A stretch of 13,099 nucleotides of DNA from an uncultured Acidobacteriota bacterium. Its GTDB lineage: Bacteria; Acidobacteriota; Blastocatellia; Pyrinomonadales; Pyrinomonadaceae. Shown here piece after piece: positions 1-6,844 of the stretch (positions are counted from its first letter, which is position 1; each line of letters starts with the position of its first letter). The DNA lies in NCBI GenBank assembly GCA_946480545.1, contig CAMLKY010000012.1, positions 1 through 13,099 of the forward strand, written 5' to 3'. The notes under the pieces are model-generated. The model did not search any database and had not been told where the DNA came from. It saw only the letters and a program-made list of their open reading frames with translations. The position numbers and the translations under genes are program-made.

Positions 1-1576
1 TTAAGTTTCCATCGACGTCACGAATGTTGATCGATTCGTCGTCACCCTCGAGGTCCACTTCGCCCGATACGCCGTCGAGCCGTATCTCACCATCGCTGAC
101 GATCTTCAGATTCGACTTCCTTGGAACGAAAACCTCCACCCGAACCCGCTCGCTGTTGAGCTCAAGTCCGGGTGCCGGAATAGGGCCCGAGTTATTTACG
201 ATCTTGAGAGTGACCGAAGAGCTGTTGTGATCTTCGGTAACTAACGCCGGCATGCGGCGACGCGTGGCGAGCTCGGTGACAACGTACTGCACCTCGGGGC
301 GGTCCCAACCCCGCACGGTGACGGCACAGCCTTGTGCCTCGATCGATACTTTGGGCACGCCTCGTACCGCAAAGGTATTACGCTTTTTTTCTACTGTCGG
401 CGGCCCGGAAAACCACACTGTCCGGTTTAGCCTGCCCGTTTCAATCTCGTCGATATTCAGGTCCTTCTTTAGCTTCATTTCGAGCTTGTCTTTGTCGATC
501 TTCATCTTGTCGAGCTTTTTCAGCTCGTCGAATTTGAGTTTCTCAAGCTCAGGACCGATCGCCTCGATCTGTTTCTGCGCTTCGCGCATCGATTCGGCAG
601 CGGTCCTTTGCGACTCGCGGACCGCACGCGCCACTTCACGATCGATCTGGGCCGCGTTCATGGCGGCACCGCTCTCATCAATATCGATGTCGATGTCGTC
701 ATCGGCTTTCTTGTTAGGCAGCAGATTTGTCGCAGGATTGGGCGAGCGGCCGTCGTTCTTTCGAGTGATCGACAGGGTGCCGTTGACGCTGTTCAACTTG
801 ATCTGCGCCTCGCCGCTGCCGATACGGCCGTAGAGATCGCGTCCGACGTACTGCCCCTTCCGGACCGGCAGACCGAAGTCATTTGAGATGTTTCCGTTCA
901 GCGAGTCGGCCCGCACCGTCGCGTTCACGTCCGAAGGAACGACGAGGTTGACCTGGCCGTTTACGGTGCTCAATGAGATCTTGCTGTTGCCTTCGACGCG
1001 GTCGAAATCCGCCGTCACCTGGCCGTTCACAGTCGACAGATTCGCCGCACCGCGTAGATTATTAGCGGTGACATTGCCGTTGACCGCGGAGATCTTGGTT
1101 ACGTTGGTAAAGTTCGAAACCGTTACAGAGCCGTTCACGGTCTCGATCTCATTCAACACAGCGGTGCGCGGAACCGACAGCTTGAATTCAACCTCGAGCT
1201 TTCGATTGCGATTCTCGTTCCCCCTGTTGTTCCATTTCCAGGCGCTGTAGTCGGCTTTAACGTTGAAGCGGTCGGGCGTCGCATCAACGCGGATCTCAAC
1301 GTCCGCCAAAGTTTCTTTACTGTCCGCGATCTTCGTTGCTTCAAGACGAACCTCATCGCGGTCCCAGGCCTCGACCGTGATCGAGCCGTTCACATTCGAC
1401 ACACCCACGGTGCCGTTCCGGGATAGAGGATACGTCTGCTCGAACTTCTCGATCTCGTCGGACACGATCTGGGTAAGAGGCGCCGGCTGCACGGGGCTCG
1501 TGGTGTTTTGAAGTGAGATGTCGGCCTCTGATGCGAACAACAATCCGGCGAAAACGATCGAATATAACCAACTCAT
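1..1576 (-). CDS. Secreted tandem DUF4097 protein (3' end cut by window edge)
   Basis: The minus frame stays open from ATG at 1576 to the window edge (525 codons seen, C-terminus missing). Residues 1-16 are a short hydrophobic stretch that could be a signal peptide, although its n-region has no basic residue, so export is inferred. Residues about 55-272 form a DUF4097-type beta-repeat: the motif (S/T)-V-N-G recurs at 61-66, 147-153, 164-170, 182-188, 204-210, 225-230 and 263-269, as expected of a beta-helix/solenoid. A charged Lys/Glu-rich segment at about 305-378 is probably a coiled coil. A second module follows: R-G-W-D-R-P-E-V at 422-429 mirrors E-A-W-D-R-D-E-V at 69-76. The start is fixed by AAGGAG six bases upstream. 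DUF4097 proteins are putative surface or adhesin-like proteins of unknown biochemical role. The gene is divergent from the PHP gene. Confidence 0.85.
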   Translation of the reverse strand, partial: MSWLYSIVFAGLLFASEADISLQNTTSPVQPAPLTQIVSDEIEKFEQTYPLSRNGTVGVSNVNGSITVEAWDRDEVRLEATKIADSKETLADVEIRVDATPDRFNVKADYSAWKWNNRGNENRNRKLEVEFKLSVPRTAVLNEIETVNGSVTVSNFTNVTKISAVNGNVTANNLRGAANLSTVNGQVTADFDRVEGNSKISLSTVNGQVNLVVPSDVNATVRADSLNGNISNDFGLPVRKGQYVGRDLYGRIGSGEAQIKLNSVNGTLSITRKNDGRSPNPATNLLPNKKADDDIDIDIDESGAAMNAAQIDREVARAVRESQRTAAESMREAQKQIEAIGPELEKLKFDELKKLDKMKIDKDKLEMKLKKDLNIDEIETGRLNRTVWFSGPPTVEKKRNTFAVRGVPKVSIEAQGCAVTVRGWDRPEVQYVVTELATRRRMPALVTEDHNSSSVTLKIVNNSGPIPAPGLELNSERVRVEVFVPRKSNLKIVSDGEIRLDGVSGEVDLEGDDESINIRDVDGNL

Positions 1577-1582
1577 AATTTT

Positions 1583-1588
1583 CTCCTT
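1583..1588 (-). promoter_or_regulatory. Shine-Dalgarno of the DUF4097 gene
   Basis: The minus strand reads AAGGAG six bases before the ATG at 1576. It is the strongest ribosome-binding site in the window and it decides the start. Confidence 0.75.
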
Positions 1589-1592
1589 AGAT

Positions 1593-1606
1593 GGCAATAA
1601 ATTGCC
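1593..1606. promoter_or_regulatory. Perfect inverted repeat, possible operator
   Basis: GGCAAT-AA-ATTGCC is a perfect 6+6 palindrome with a 2-base centre. It lies directly upstream of the Shine-Dalgarno of the DUF4097 gene. Two bases are too few for an RNA hairpin loop, so a dimeric repressor site on DNA is likelier than an RNA structure. No regulator is known. The rest of the 272-bp divergent gap 1577-1848 shows no convincing -35/-10 pair on either strand. Confidence 0.35.
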
Positions 1607-1848
1607 GTGGCTCGGTTTCTACATCTAAAACACCGCATTGAGGGAATTAATGACAAGAAATTTGCCTTTTTTTACGGCACCGCCAGCTACCCATTTGTGC
1701 CATCAGTAGCCCTCAACCGACCGTGCATTAAACCGCGAAATCACAGGGCAACAAGGCCCGGAACGCCTTCATCTGACAAGTTTACTTATAACACCCCATT
1801 TGATAACGTATAGCCTTTAATTGGGCGGGGTTTCAGCAGAGAGAAGTA

Positions 1849-3078
1849 ATGAACTTAAAGAAAACACGGTTGCATATCCTCCGAGAGACAAAAGATCTTT
1901 CGGCAACGGCAAAAACCGGCGTGTCTCTGCACTGCCACACGGAACATTCTAAGGAGATGCTTGATTTTGTTCCGCATTACGCCGAAAAACTTCCGATCAT
2001 CGCAACCTTCTGGCGAAAGGAGCGCGATAAGTACCGTGAGAAGGAAGGCAAAGCACCCGACTTCTCTTCCGCCTACTGGTCGCCGCCGCTGACGGCAGGC
2101 GCCGTTTACGAGATCGAGTGCGGCCAGATAAACGAGGCCGGGCTGAACGCGATCGTCTCGCTTACAGATCACGACAGCATTACGGCTAACGTCGAGGTGA
2201 ATGAGAAGCACGAGAATCGGGTCGCTCCGATCTCGCTCGAATGGACAGTACCATTCGACTACGGATTCTTTCACGTCGGTGTCCATAACCTCCCGAAAGA
2301 TCGTGCGGTGGAACTCACAAAGACGCTTCTCGATTACACATTCATCAAAGAGAATCACACCGAAGCGAAGCTGACCGAAATGTTCTCGATGCTTCACGAG
2401 ATCCCGCAGGTGCTGGTGATATTGAATCATCCACTTTGGGACATCGAGATCGTAGGGAAGGAGCGTCACGAATTACTCCTCAAAGAGTTCATCAAACGGC
2501 ACGGTCGGTGGATCCACGCATTCGAGATCAACGGCTTCCGTTCATGGTCTGAGAACAAGGCCGTGATCGAGATGGCCGAGGCGCTCGGGATACCGATCGC
2601 GACCGGCGGCGATCGCCACGGCTGCAAGCCGAATACGGTGATCAATCTGACTAACGCCGATACGTTCGAAGAGTTTGTTAATGAGATCCGCGTCGAGAAG
2701 CGAAGCGAGGTCGTGCTGATGCCGGAGTATGAACATCCGCTTCATTCACGTCAGCTTCAGTCGTTCTCCGAGATCCTTAGCCACTATCCCGAATTCGTCG
2801 AGGGTCGGCAGCGTTGGTTCGATCGTGTGTTCTTCGACACGGGCGACGGACTCGGCGTCCGCAATCTTGCATCCCACGGCTGGCGTCTGGGCGGACCGAA
2901 GTGGCTTCGTGCGGCGATCTGGACATTGGGCTTTCTTGGAAGTCCAAAGATGCGGCCGATCTTCCGCGTCGCTCGCAAGAGACATGATCGCGTTCCGCGC
3001 GATGTTGCGAAAACAAAGTTCGAGATCCCCGATCTGGAAGAGATCTCGCGAGGCCTTCCGCAGGAAAGCGCTTCATAA
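1849..3078 (+). CDS. PHP-domain metal-dependent phosphoesterase-like protein
   Basis: This is a 409-residue protein with the metal-binding motifs of the PHP (polymerase and histidinol phosphatase) superfamily in order: H-C-H at 28-30, T-D-H-D at 106-109, Glu131 after a buried strand, N-H-P at 193-195, and G-D-R-H-G at 254-258. These are the expected ligands of a di- or trinuclear metal centre, so a hydrolase acting on a phosphoester is likely; the substrate cannot be read from sequence. An insert at about 45-90 and a basic C-terminal tail (about 340-409) lie outside the core. No signal peptide is seen, so it is probably cytoplasmic. The ribosome site is weak (GAGAG/GAAG just before ATG). A terminator follows at 3110-3135, so it is probably transcribed alone. 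It precedes glycosyltransferase genes, which hints at a role in sugar-phosphate or lipid-head-group metabolism, but this is only inference. Confidence 0.85.
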   Translation: MNLKKTRLHILRETKDLSATAKTGVSLHCHTEHSKEMLDFVPHYAEKLPIIATFWRKERDKYREKEGKAPDFSSAYWSPPLTAGAVYEIECGQINEAGLNAIVSLTDHDSITANVEVNEKHENRVAPISLEWTVPFDYGFFHVGVHNLPKDRAVELTKTLLDYTFIKENHTEAKLTEMFSMLHEIPQVLVILNHPLWDIEIVGKERHELLLKEFIKRHGRWIHAFEINGFRSWSENKAVIEMAEALGIPIATGGDRHGCKPNTVINLTNADTFEEFVNEIRVEKRSEVVLMPEYEHPLHSRQLQSFSEILSHYPEFVEGRQRWFDRVFFDTGDGLGVRNLASHGWRLGGPKWLRAAIWTLGFLGSPKMRPIFRVARKRHDRVPRDVAKTKFEIPDLEEISRGLPQESAS

Positions 3079-3109
3079 GAAAGCTCTTTAGAATCTGTTT
3101 GAGAACTGC

Positions 3110-3135
3110 GGCGGGGATATCCCCCGCCATTTTTT
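3110..3135 (+). terminator. Intrinsic (Rho-independent) terminator after the PHP gene
   Basis: GGCGGGG (3110-3116) and CCCCGCC (3122-3128) form a 7-bp all-GC stem with a 5-base loop, followed after one A by six T (3130-3135). It lies 32 bases after the PHP stop codon and 18 bases before the GTG of the next gene, so the glycosyltransferase needs its own promoter or read-through. Confidence 0.85.
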
Positions 3136-3152
3136 AGTTACAGGGTAATTTT

Positions 3153-3821
3153 GTGAAAGATACTTTACGCGTCGCGTATTTCCCCGATTCGTTTCTAGAG
3201 GTCAACGGGGTCGCGATGACAAGCAACCGGCTGGTCTCGTACGTCAAGAAAAATGATCTCCCCTTCGTGAACGTACACGCCGGACCTCGAACCGAAAGTG
3301 TTCAGGAAGGAAATTTCATTTCCCTTTCGCTGAAGCGTTCACTTGCCTCGTTCGCAATGGACGAGGGACTGCACTACGATCCGTTCTTCCAGCGGCACGC
3401 CGGTTTTGTACGTCGAGAGCTCGAAAAATTTCGTCCCGACGTCTTCCATATCACCGGACTCAACGACGTTAGTATCCTCGGTGCCTATCTCGCCTGGAAA
3501 ATGGATGTCGCGCTCGTCGGATCCTGGCATACAAATCTTCACGAATACGCGGCCAGGCGACTGCGTGCACGGCTGAGCTTCCTGCCAAAGAAAGCGCTGT
3601 GGGGTTTCACAGAGTTTCTGGAACGAAAGATCCTTGATGGTGCAAAGCTCTACTACAAGATGCCGCAGCGACTGCTGGCTCCGAATCATGCTCGAATCGA
3701 GTACCGGCCGCAAGGCACACCTCATGATCCGTGGCGTGGATACCGAGCTGTTCTCGCCGGAAAAACGCACGGCCAGCGATGGACTCTTCAGGTTTGGGTT
3801 TGTCGGTCGGCTGCGGGCTGA
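3153..3821 (+). CDS. N-terminal open frame of the broken GT4 gene
   Basis: This is the 222-codon reading frame as it stands. Residues 1-178 are glycosyltransferase N-domain. From about 3687 the frame reads out-of-frame sequence with no family character until a stop at 3819-3821. If expressed, it would be a half-enzyme lacking the nucleotide-sugar binding domain. See the full-locus entry. Confidence 0.6.
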   Translation: MKDTLRVAYFPDSFLEVNGVAMTSNRLVSYVKKNDLPFVNVHAGPRTESVQEGNFISLSLKRSLASFAMDEGLHYDPFFQRHAGFVRRELEKFRPDVFHITGLNDVSILGAYLAWKMDVALVGSWHTNLHEYAARRLRARLSFLPKKALWGFTEFLERKILDGAKLYYKMPQRLLAPNHARIEYRPQGTPHDPWRGYRAVLAGKTHGQRWTLQVWVCRSAAG

Positions 3822-4362
3822 AAAGAATGTGCGCATGCTGGTAGAGCTCGAGAAGGCGTTGCTTGCAGCGGGCAAGAAAGATTTCCGGTTCCTGATAGTC
3901 GGCGAGGGTAACGAACGAGGCTATCTTGGTGAGAACATGACCACGGCCGAGCTTCCGGGCTTTCTTGAGGGCGAAAAATTATCCGAAGCCTATGCGAATA
4001 TGGATGTCTTCATTTTTCCGTCTGACACCGATGCATTCGGCAACGTGATCCAGGAAGCAAATGCCTCTGCTGTGCCATGTATCGTGACGGATCAAGGCGG
4101 TCCCAAGTTCATCGTTCAGGAAGGCGAGACCGGCTATGTTGCGAAGCAGTTCGATGATTTCGTTAAATACTCGATCGACCTTATTGACGATCGGGAGAAA
4201 CTCGAAAAGATGAAACGTGCGTCGCTCGCTTTTGCATTGACCCGGTCCTGGGATTCGGTCTTCGAAAGGGTTTACGACACGTACCGCGAGGCGAAAGATT
4301 ATCTCGCCGATGTGCGGCGCCGGCAGAAGTCGGCAAATCTCGAAGCAAGCTCTCAAACCTAG
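3688..4362 (+). CDS. C-terminal open frame of the broken GT4 gene
   Basis: This is the second-frame fragment carrying the GT-B C-terminal (nucleotide-sugar) domain. The frame is open from 3634, but family similarity begins at the ATG at 3688. No ribosome-binding site precedes it and it lies inside the first fragment, so independent translation is doubtful. Its stop TAG directly abuts the ATG of the next gene (4363), which suggests the intact ancestor was translationally coupled to it. Confidence 0.6.
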   Translation: MLESSTGRKAHLMIRGVDTELFSPEKRTASDGLFRFGFVGRLRAEKNVRMLVELEKALLAAGKKDFRFLIVGEGNERGYLGENMTTAELPGFLEGEKLSEAYANMDVFIFPSDTDAFGNVIQEANASAVPCIVTDQGGPKFIVQEGETGYVAKQFDDFVKYSIDLIDDREKLEKMKRASLAFALTRSWDSVFERVYDTYREAKDYLADVRRRQKSANLEASSQT

Positions 4363-5112
4363 ATGCCCGATACGCTCACCGTAAACTGTGTTAACTGTGA
4401 GGCCGACCTGCAGATCACGCCCGCGGCCGTCGAGGTTGTGTGCGGAGTGTGCGGCACCGCTCAGGTCATCGAGGAGCACGACGGTGTACCAGAGGCTGTC
4501 GAAGTTTCGCCGGCGCCGCACCGGGTCATAGATGTCTTTCGATATCTTGTCAGGCATCCGGTCGAGATGCTCGTCTGGCGATGGAATTGGAAAGCGGCAT
4601 TGTTCAGCGGTGTGCTGCGCAGCATGATCTATTTCTTCACGCACCTGAAAGAGGGATGGCGTGCGGCACTCGGAGCGATGTCTGTCGAGTTCTTTTTTCG
4701 TCTTGTTGTCTCGGGTGCAAGCGGTTCGCTTGTCCAGGCCTTTCATAATGCACAGCCGGTATGGCTCGCGACGCTCTGCGTGATGATCATGCTTCCGGCG
4801 TTCAGCCACATGATCGAGTTCACGCTGCATACCCTCAACGGCGATGTAAATAAGGGAAAGGCGATCATCATCTCGATCACGTTCTCGATCCTTTCTGCCA
4901 TCTTCAACTTGTTCGCGATGCGCCGGGACGCGTTGCTTGTGAAGGACGATCGTGCTCAGACGCTCGGGCAGGATCTTGTAAGGCTTCCAAAGATCGTTGC
5001 CGAGTTTATGTTCTATCCGCTTGTTTGGCTGTGGCGACGGCGAGAAAGCAGGCTGGCAGCCCAGTCTGATCCGGTATCGCCGAATCCGGATCTAGCAAAG
5101 CCTGAGCTTTAA
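4363..5112 (+). CDS. Zinc-ribbon membrane protein of unknown function
   Basis: This is a 249-residue protein I do not recognise. Residues 9-30 hold C-x2-C-x14-C-x2-C (Cys9, 12, 27, 30), a small treble-clef or zinc-ribbon module that would sit in the cytoplasm. After a linker come about five hydrophobic segments, at roughly 76-93, 102-125, 132-157, 167-186 and 211-225, with a Trp-rich W-R-W-N-W at 72-76 before the first. The C-terminus is polar and proline-rich. The ATG follows the TAG of the glycosyltransferase with no gap, so the two were probably one operon. The tail overlaps the convergent small gene by the bases TTAA (5109-5112). The context suggests an envelope or lipid-related role, but the sequence gives no function. 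Confidence 0.75.
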   Translation: MPDTLTVNCVNCEADLQITPAAVEVVCGVCGTAQVIEEHDGVPEAVEVSPAPHRVIDVFRYLVRHPVEMLVWRWNWKAALFSGVLRSMIYFFTHLKEGWRAALGAMSVEFFFRLVVSGASGSLVQAFHNAQPVWLATLCVMIMLPAFSHMIEFTLHTLNGDVNKGKAIIISITFSILSAIFNLFAMRRDALLVKDDRAQTLGQDLVRLPKIVAEFMFYPLVWLWRRRESRLAAQSDPVSPNPDLAKPEL

Positions 5113-5351
5113 CCAAAGACTAGAATCTTGAAGATCAGAAAAACGGAAATAACTGCAGCCAGCCTCAGACATGCTCGTCCGAGCTTTCTCCTTTCCAACG
5201 AGTCCGACTCAACGAGTAAAGAATGTACGCCGCTTAAGAATAGAACCGTCGATATCGTTAGCTGCGTCCAGTCGTTCCAGTCGAACGTTAGATACGCGGA
5301 AGCGAAAAGGATCACGGCGAGGATGATGTTGATGACTACCCTGTGATTCAT
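5109..5351 (-). CDS. Small three-helix membrane protein, hypothetical
   Basis: This is an 80-residue protein with hydrophobic segments at about 5-23, 31-47 and 62-79, separated by short polar loops; the second loop (about 49-60) is charged (E-S-D, E-R-R-K). The membrane-protein pattern is good evidence that this strand codes, because the opposite-strand frame over the same bases is polar and featureless. The ATG at 5351 has no obvious Shine-Dalgarno. It is convergent with the zinc-ribbon gene (4-base overlap) and divergent from the glycosyltransferase at 5395, with only 43 bases for both start regions. No family is recognised. Confidence 0.6.
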   Translation of the reverse strand: MNHRVVINIILAVILFASAYLTFDWNDWTQLTISTVLFLSGVHSLLVESDSLERRKLGRACLRLAAVISVFLIFKILVFG

Positions 5352-5394
5352 AAGCAGTGATCGTTTGGATACCTAACGTCTAATACGCGGCAGA

Positions 5395-6744
5395 ATGAAA
5401 TCGGTTCACATAACCAATTACTACCACAAGAACTCGGGTGGGATCAGCACATCATACAATAATCTGCTGGCGGCGGCGGCGCGTCATCAGCGGTACGTGC
5501 GGCTGATCGTTCCCGGTGAAAAGGAAGCGGTCGAAGACGTCAACGAATTCGCCAGGATCTATTACGTACCTGCCAAATACTCGCCGCTTTTCGACAAACG
5601 TTACCGGATCATGATGCCGTGGCAGTACATGGTCAAAGACTCGATCATCCGGAAGATCCTTCTTCAAGAGCGCCCGGACCTGATCGAGGTTACCGACAAG
5701 TACACGCTTAGCCTTCTGGGTGTGATGATCCGTACGAACAATTTCAAAAAGCTTGGCAGACCGGTCCTCGTTCATTTTTCCTGCGAGAGGATGGACGACA
5801 ATGTAGGATCGTTCCTGACCCGAGGCCGCCTGGGAAAATGGTTCGCCCGGCGCGTTATCGGAAATTACACGATCCCGAATTTCGACTACCACATCGCGAA
5901 CTCGACCTACACCGCCGAAGAGTTTTTCGATTCGATCTCGCCCGCCGAGAACCGCAACCGCAGCGAACGTTTCTTTAACTGGTGCTGGCGATTTTTCAAA
6001 GCACCGAGAGTTGCCATCGACGAGCGGATCTTTGTATGCCCGCGCGGTGTCGACTCGGTGCTGTTCTCGCCCGAGAGAAAGTCGGAAGACGTAAGAAGCG
6101 ATATGCGGATCCGCGCCGGCGTCCCCGAAGACGCGGTAATGCTCCTGTATGCAGGGCGGATATCTCCTGAGAAAAATGTGGGGTTGCTTCTTGAGATGAT
6201 GAAGCTACTCGCTCGTGACAGTGCACGCGATTATCGTTTGCTGGTGGCCGGAGCCGGTCCGCAGGAGGAGTGGCTGCGATCGCAAGGTGAAAAGCATGTG
6301 CCCGGCAAGATCAGGTTCCTCGGCCACCTCGACAAGGAAACGCTGGCGAACTACTACGCGAACGCGGACGTATTTGTGCATCCGAATCCAAAAGAGCCGT
6401 TCGGGATCGCACCGCTTGAAGCCATGGCATCCGGAATCCCGACCGTTGCACCCAACGCGGGCGGCATTCTCTCGTATGCGACAAGCGAGAACGCATGGCT
6501 TGTCGAACCTACGGGCGACGCATTCGCGGAAGCTGTACAACAGGTGATAGATGATCCGACAGCTCGCGAGAAAAAGGTCTCGAAGGCACTTGAGACGGCA
6601 CGACTCAACACTCGAGAGGCTTCGACCGACCGGCTGTTTGCCACATACGACAAGATCTACGCAGACTTCGACCGACGTCGCGAGCTCTTCACCGACATCG
6701 ACAAAGCAAAGAAATTCGACTTCGCAGACGAACTCTTGGATTGA
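5395..6744 (+). CDS. GT4-family glycosyltransferase
   Basis: This is a 449-residue GT-B retaining glycosyltransferase, complete and in frame. The N-domain has the glycine-rich loop N-S-G-G-I-S-T-S at 13-20. The linker strand C-P-R-G-V-D-S-V-L-F-S-P leads to the nucleotide-sugar domain, with Y-A-G-R-I-S-P-E-K-N-V at about 252-262 and the E-x7-E motif E-P-F-G-I-A-P-L-E, Glu334 and Glu342. A-S-G-I-P-T-V-A-P-N-A-G-G follows, as in many GT4 enzymes. Compared with shorter relatives it has an insert at about 180-210 rich in Arg, Phe and Trp, which could touch the membrane. There is no signal peptide, so it probably acts as a peripheral protein at the cytoplasmic face. Donor and acceptor are unknown: cell-surface polysaccharide or glycolipid are both possible. 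The ribosome site is weak. The stop lies inside the first unit of the heptamer repeat cluster. Confidence 0.9.
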   Translation: MKSVHITNYYHKNSGGISTSYNNLLAAAARHQRYVRLIVPGEKEAVEDVNEFARIYYVPAKYSPLFDKRYRIMMPWQYMVKDSIIRKILLQERPDLIEVTDKYTLSLLGVMIRTNNFKKLGRPVLVHFSCERMDDNVGSFLTRGRLGKWFARRVIGNYTIPNFDYHIANSTYTAEEFFDSISPAENRNRSERFFNWCWRFFKAPRVAIDERIFVCPRGVDSVLFSPERKSEDVRSDMRIRAGVPEDAVMLLYAGRISPEKNVGLLLEMMKLLARDSARDYRLLVAGAGPQEEWLRSQGEKHVPGKIRFLGHLDKETLANYYANADVFVHPNPKEPFGIAPLEAMASGIPTVAPNAGGILSYATSENAWLVEPTGDAFAEAVQQVIDDPTAREKKVSKALETARLNTREASTDRLFATYDKIYADFDRRRELFTDIDKAKKFDFADELLD

Positions 6745-6837
6745 GACTACCCACTTGCAACTATCAACTATCCACTGGAGAAATCAGTGAACAGTTAATA
6801 GTGCGAAGTGGATAGTTGATGGCCTGAACTGTAAACT
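6742..6837. repeat. Cluster of 7-bp repeats in alternating orientation
   Basis: The gap between the glycosyltransferase and the ABC permease is built of heptamers with consensus AGTKGAT. Block 1 is inverted. Read on the minus strand from 6776 down it is AGTGGAT, AGTTGAT, AGTTGCA, AGTGGGT (to 6749), with a poor fifth unit at 6742-6748. Block 2 is direct, contiguous at 6786-6820: AGTGAAC, AGTTAAT, AGTGCGA, AGTGGAT, AGTTGAT. Block 3 is inverted, at 6824-6837: AGTTTAC, AGTTCAG. Two adjacent units are identical in blocks 1 and 2, giving a perfect 14-bp inverted repeat (6763-6776 with 6807-6820, 30-base spacer). The permease ATG comes seven bases after block 3, so the repeat fills its whole leader and no Shine-Dalgarno is visible. 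Confidence 0.75.
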
Positions 6838-6844
6838 TTTCTTC

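Larger units (their letters stand above)
3153..4362 (+). pseudogene. GT4 glycosyltransferase (MgtA/SqdX/PimB-like), frameshifted
   Basis: The two halves of one GT4 enzyme lie in different frames. The N-terminal half starts at GTG 3153 (AGGG about 8 bases upstream). It shows the donor/acceptor domain with N-G-V at 18-20, R-P-D-V-F-H-I-T-G at 94-102 and S-W-H-T-N-L-H-E-Y-A at 124-133, and it is homologous in frame up to L-L-A-P-N (174-178). The C-terminal half continues one frame forward from about 3688: R-G-V-D-T-E-L-F-S-P, then G-F-V-G-R-L-R-A-E-K-N and D-A-F-G-N-V-I-Q-E, the GT4 E-x7-E position with Asp first. Related enzymes transfer sugars from nucleotide donors to lipid acceptors at the inner membrane face. 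The repaired protein would have about 400 residues, normal for the family. Homologues usually have about five more residues between P-N and the L-E-x-x-T-G segment, so a small deletion of length 3n+2 (for example 14 bases) would explain both the gap and the frame change. A sequencing error is the alternative. Confidence 0.75.

Noticed and set aside
252..833. A 193-codon plus-strand open frame opposite the DUF4097 gene
   Set aside because: It is a Ser/Arg/Phe-rich translation typical of an antisense shadow. The minus frame is longer, has a strong Shine-Dalgarno and shows repeated family motifs.
1773..1814. A promoter for the PHP gene such as CTGACA or TTTACT with a TAACGT or TATAGC box
   Set aside because: The spacing is wrong or the -10 match is poor for every pairing, so no promoter is called.
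1855..2469. A 204-codon minus-strand open frame inside the PHP gene
   Set aside because: It shows no domain or ribosome site, and the plus frame carries all PHP metal motifs over the same bases.
3979..4830. A 283-codon minus-strand open frame spanning the end of the glycosyltransferase and the zinc-ribbon gene
   Set aside because: It crosses two recognisable plus-strand genes, and its translation is His/Arg-rich without any fold or motif.
6763..6820. The 14-bp inverted repeat as a terminator of the glycosyltransferase gene
   Set aside because: The arms are AT-rich, the loop is 30 bases and no T-tract follows. The symmetry is a by-product of opposed heptamer units.
6742..6837. Heptamer array as a Pho box or a CRISPR array
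   Set aside because: Pho boxes have 7-bp units spaced 11 bp apart with a CTGTCAT-like core, while here the units are contiguous. CRISPR repeats are longer and separated by unique spacers.
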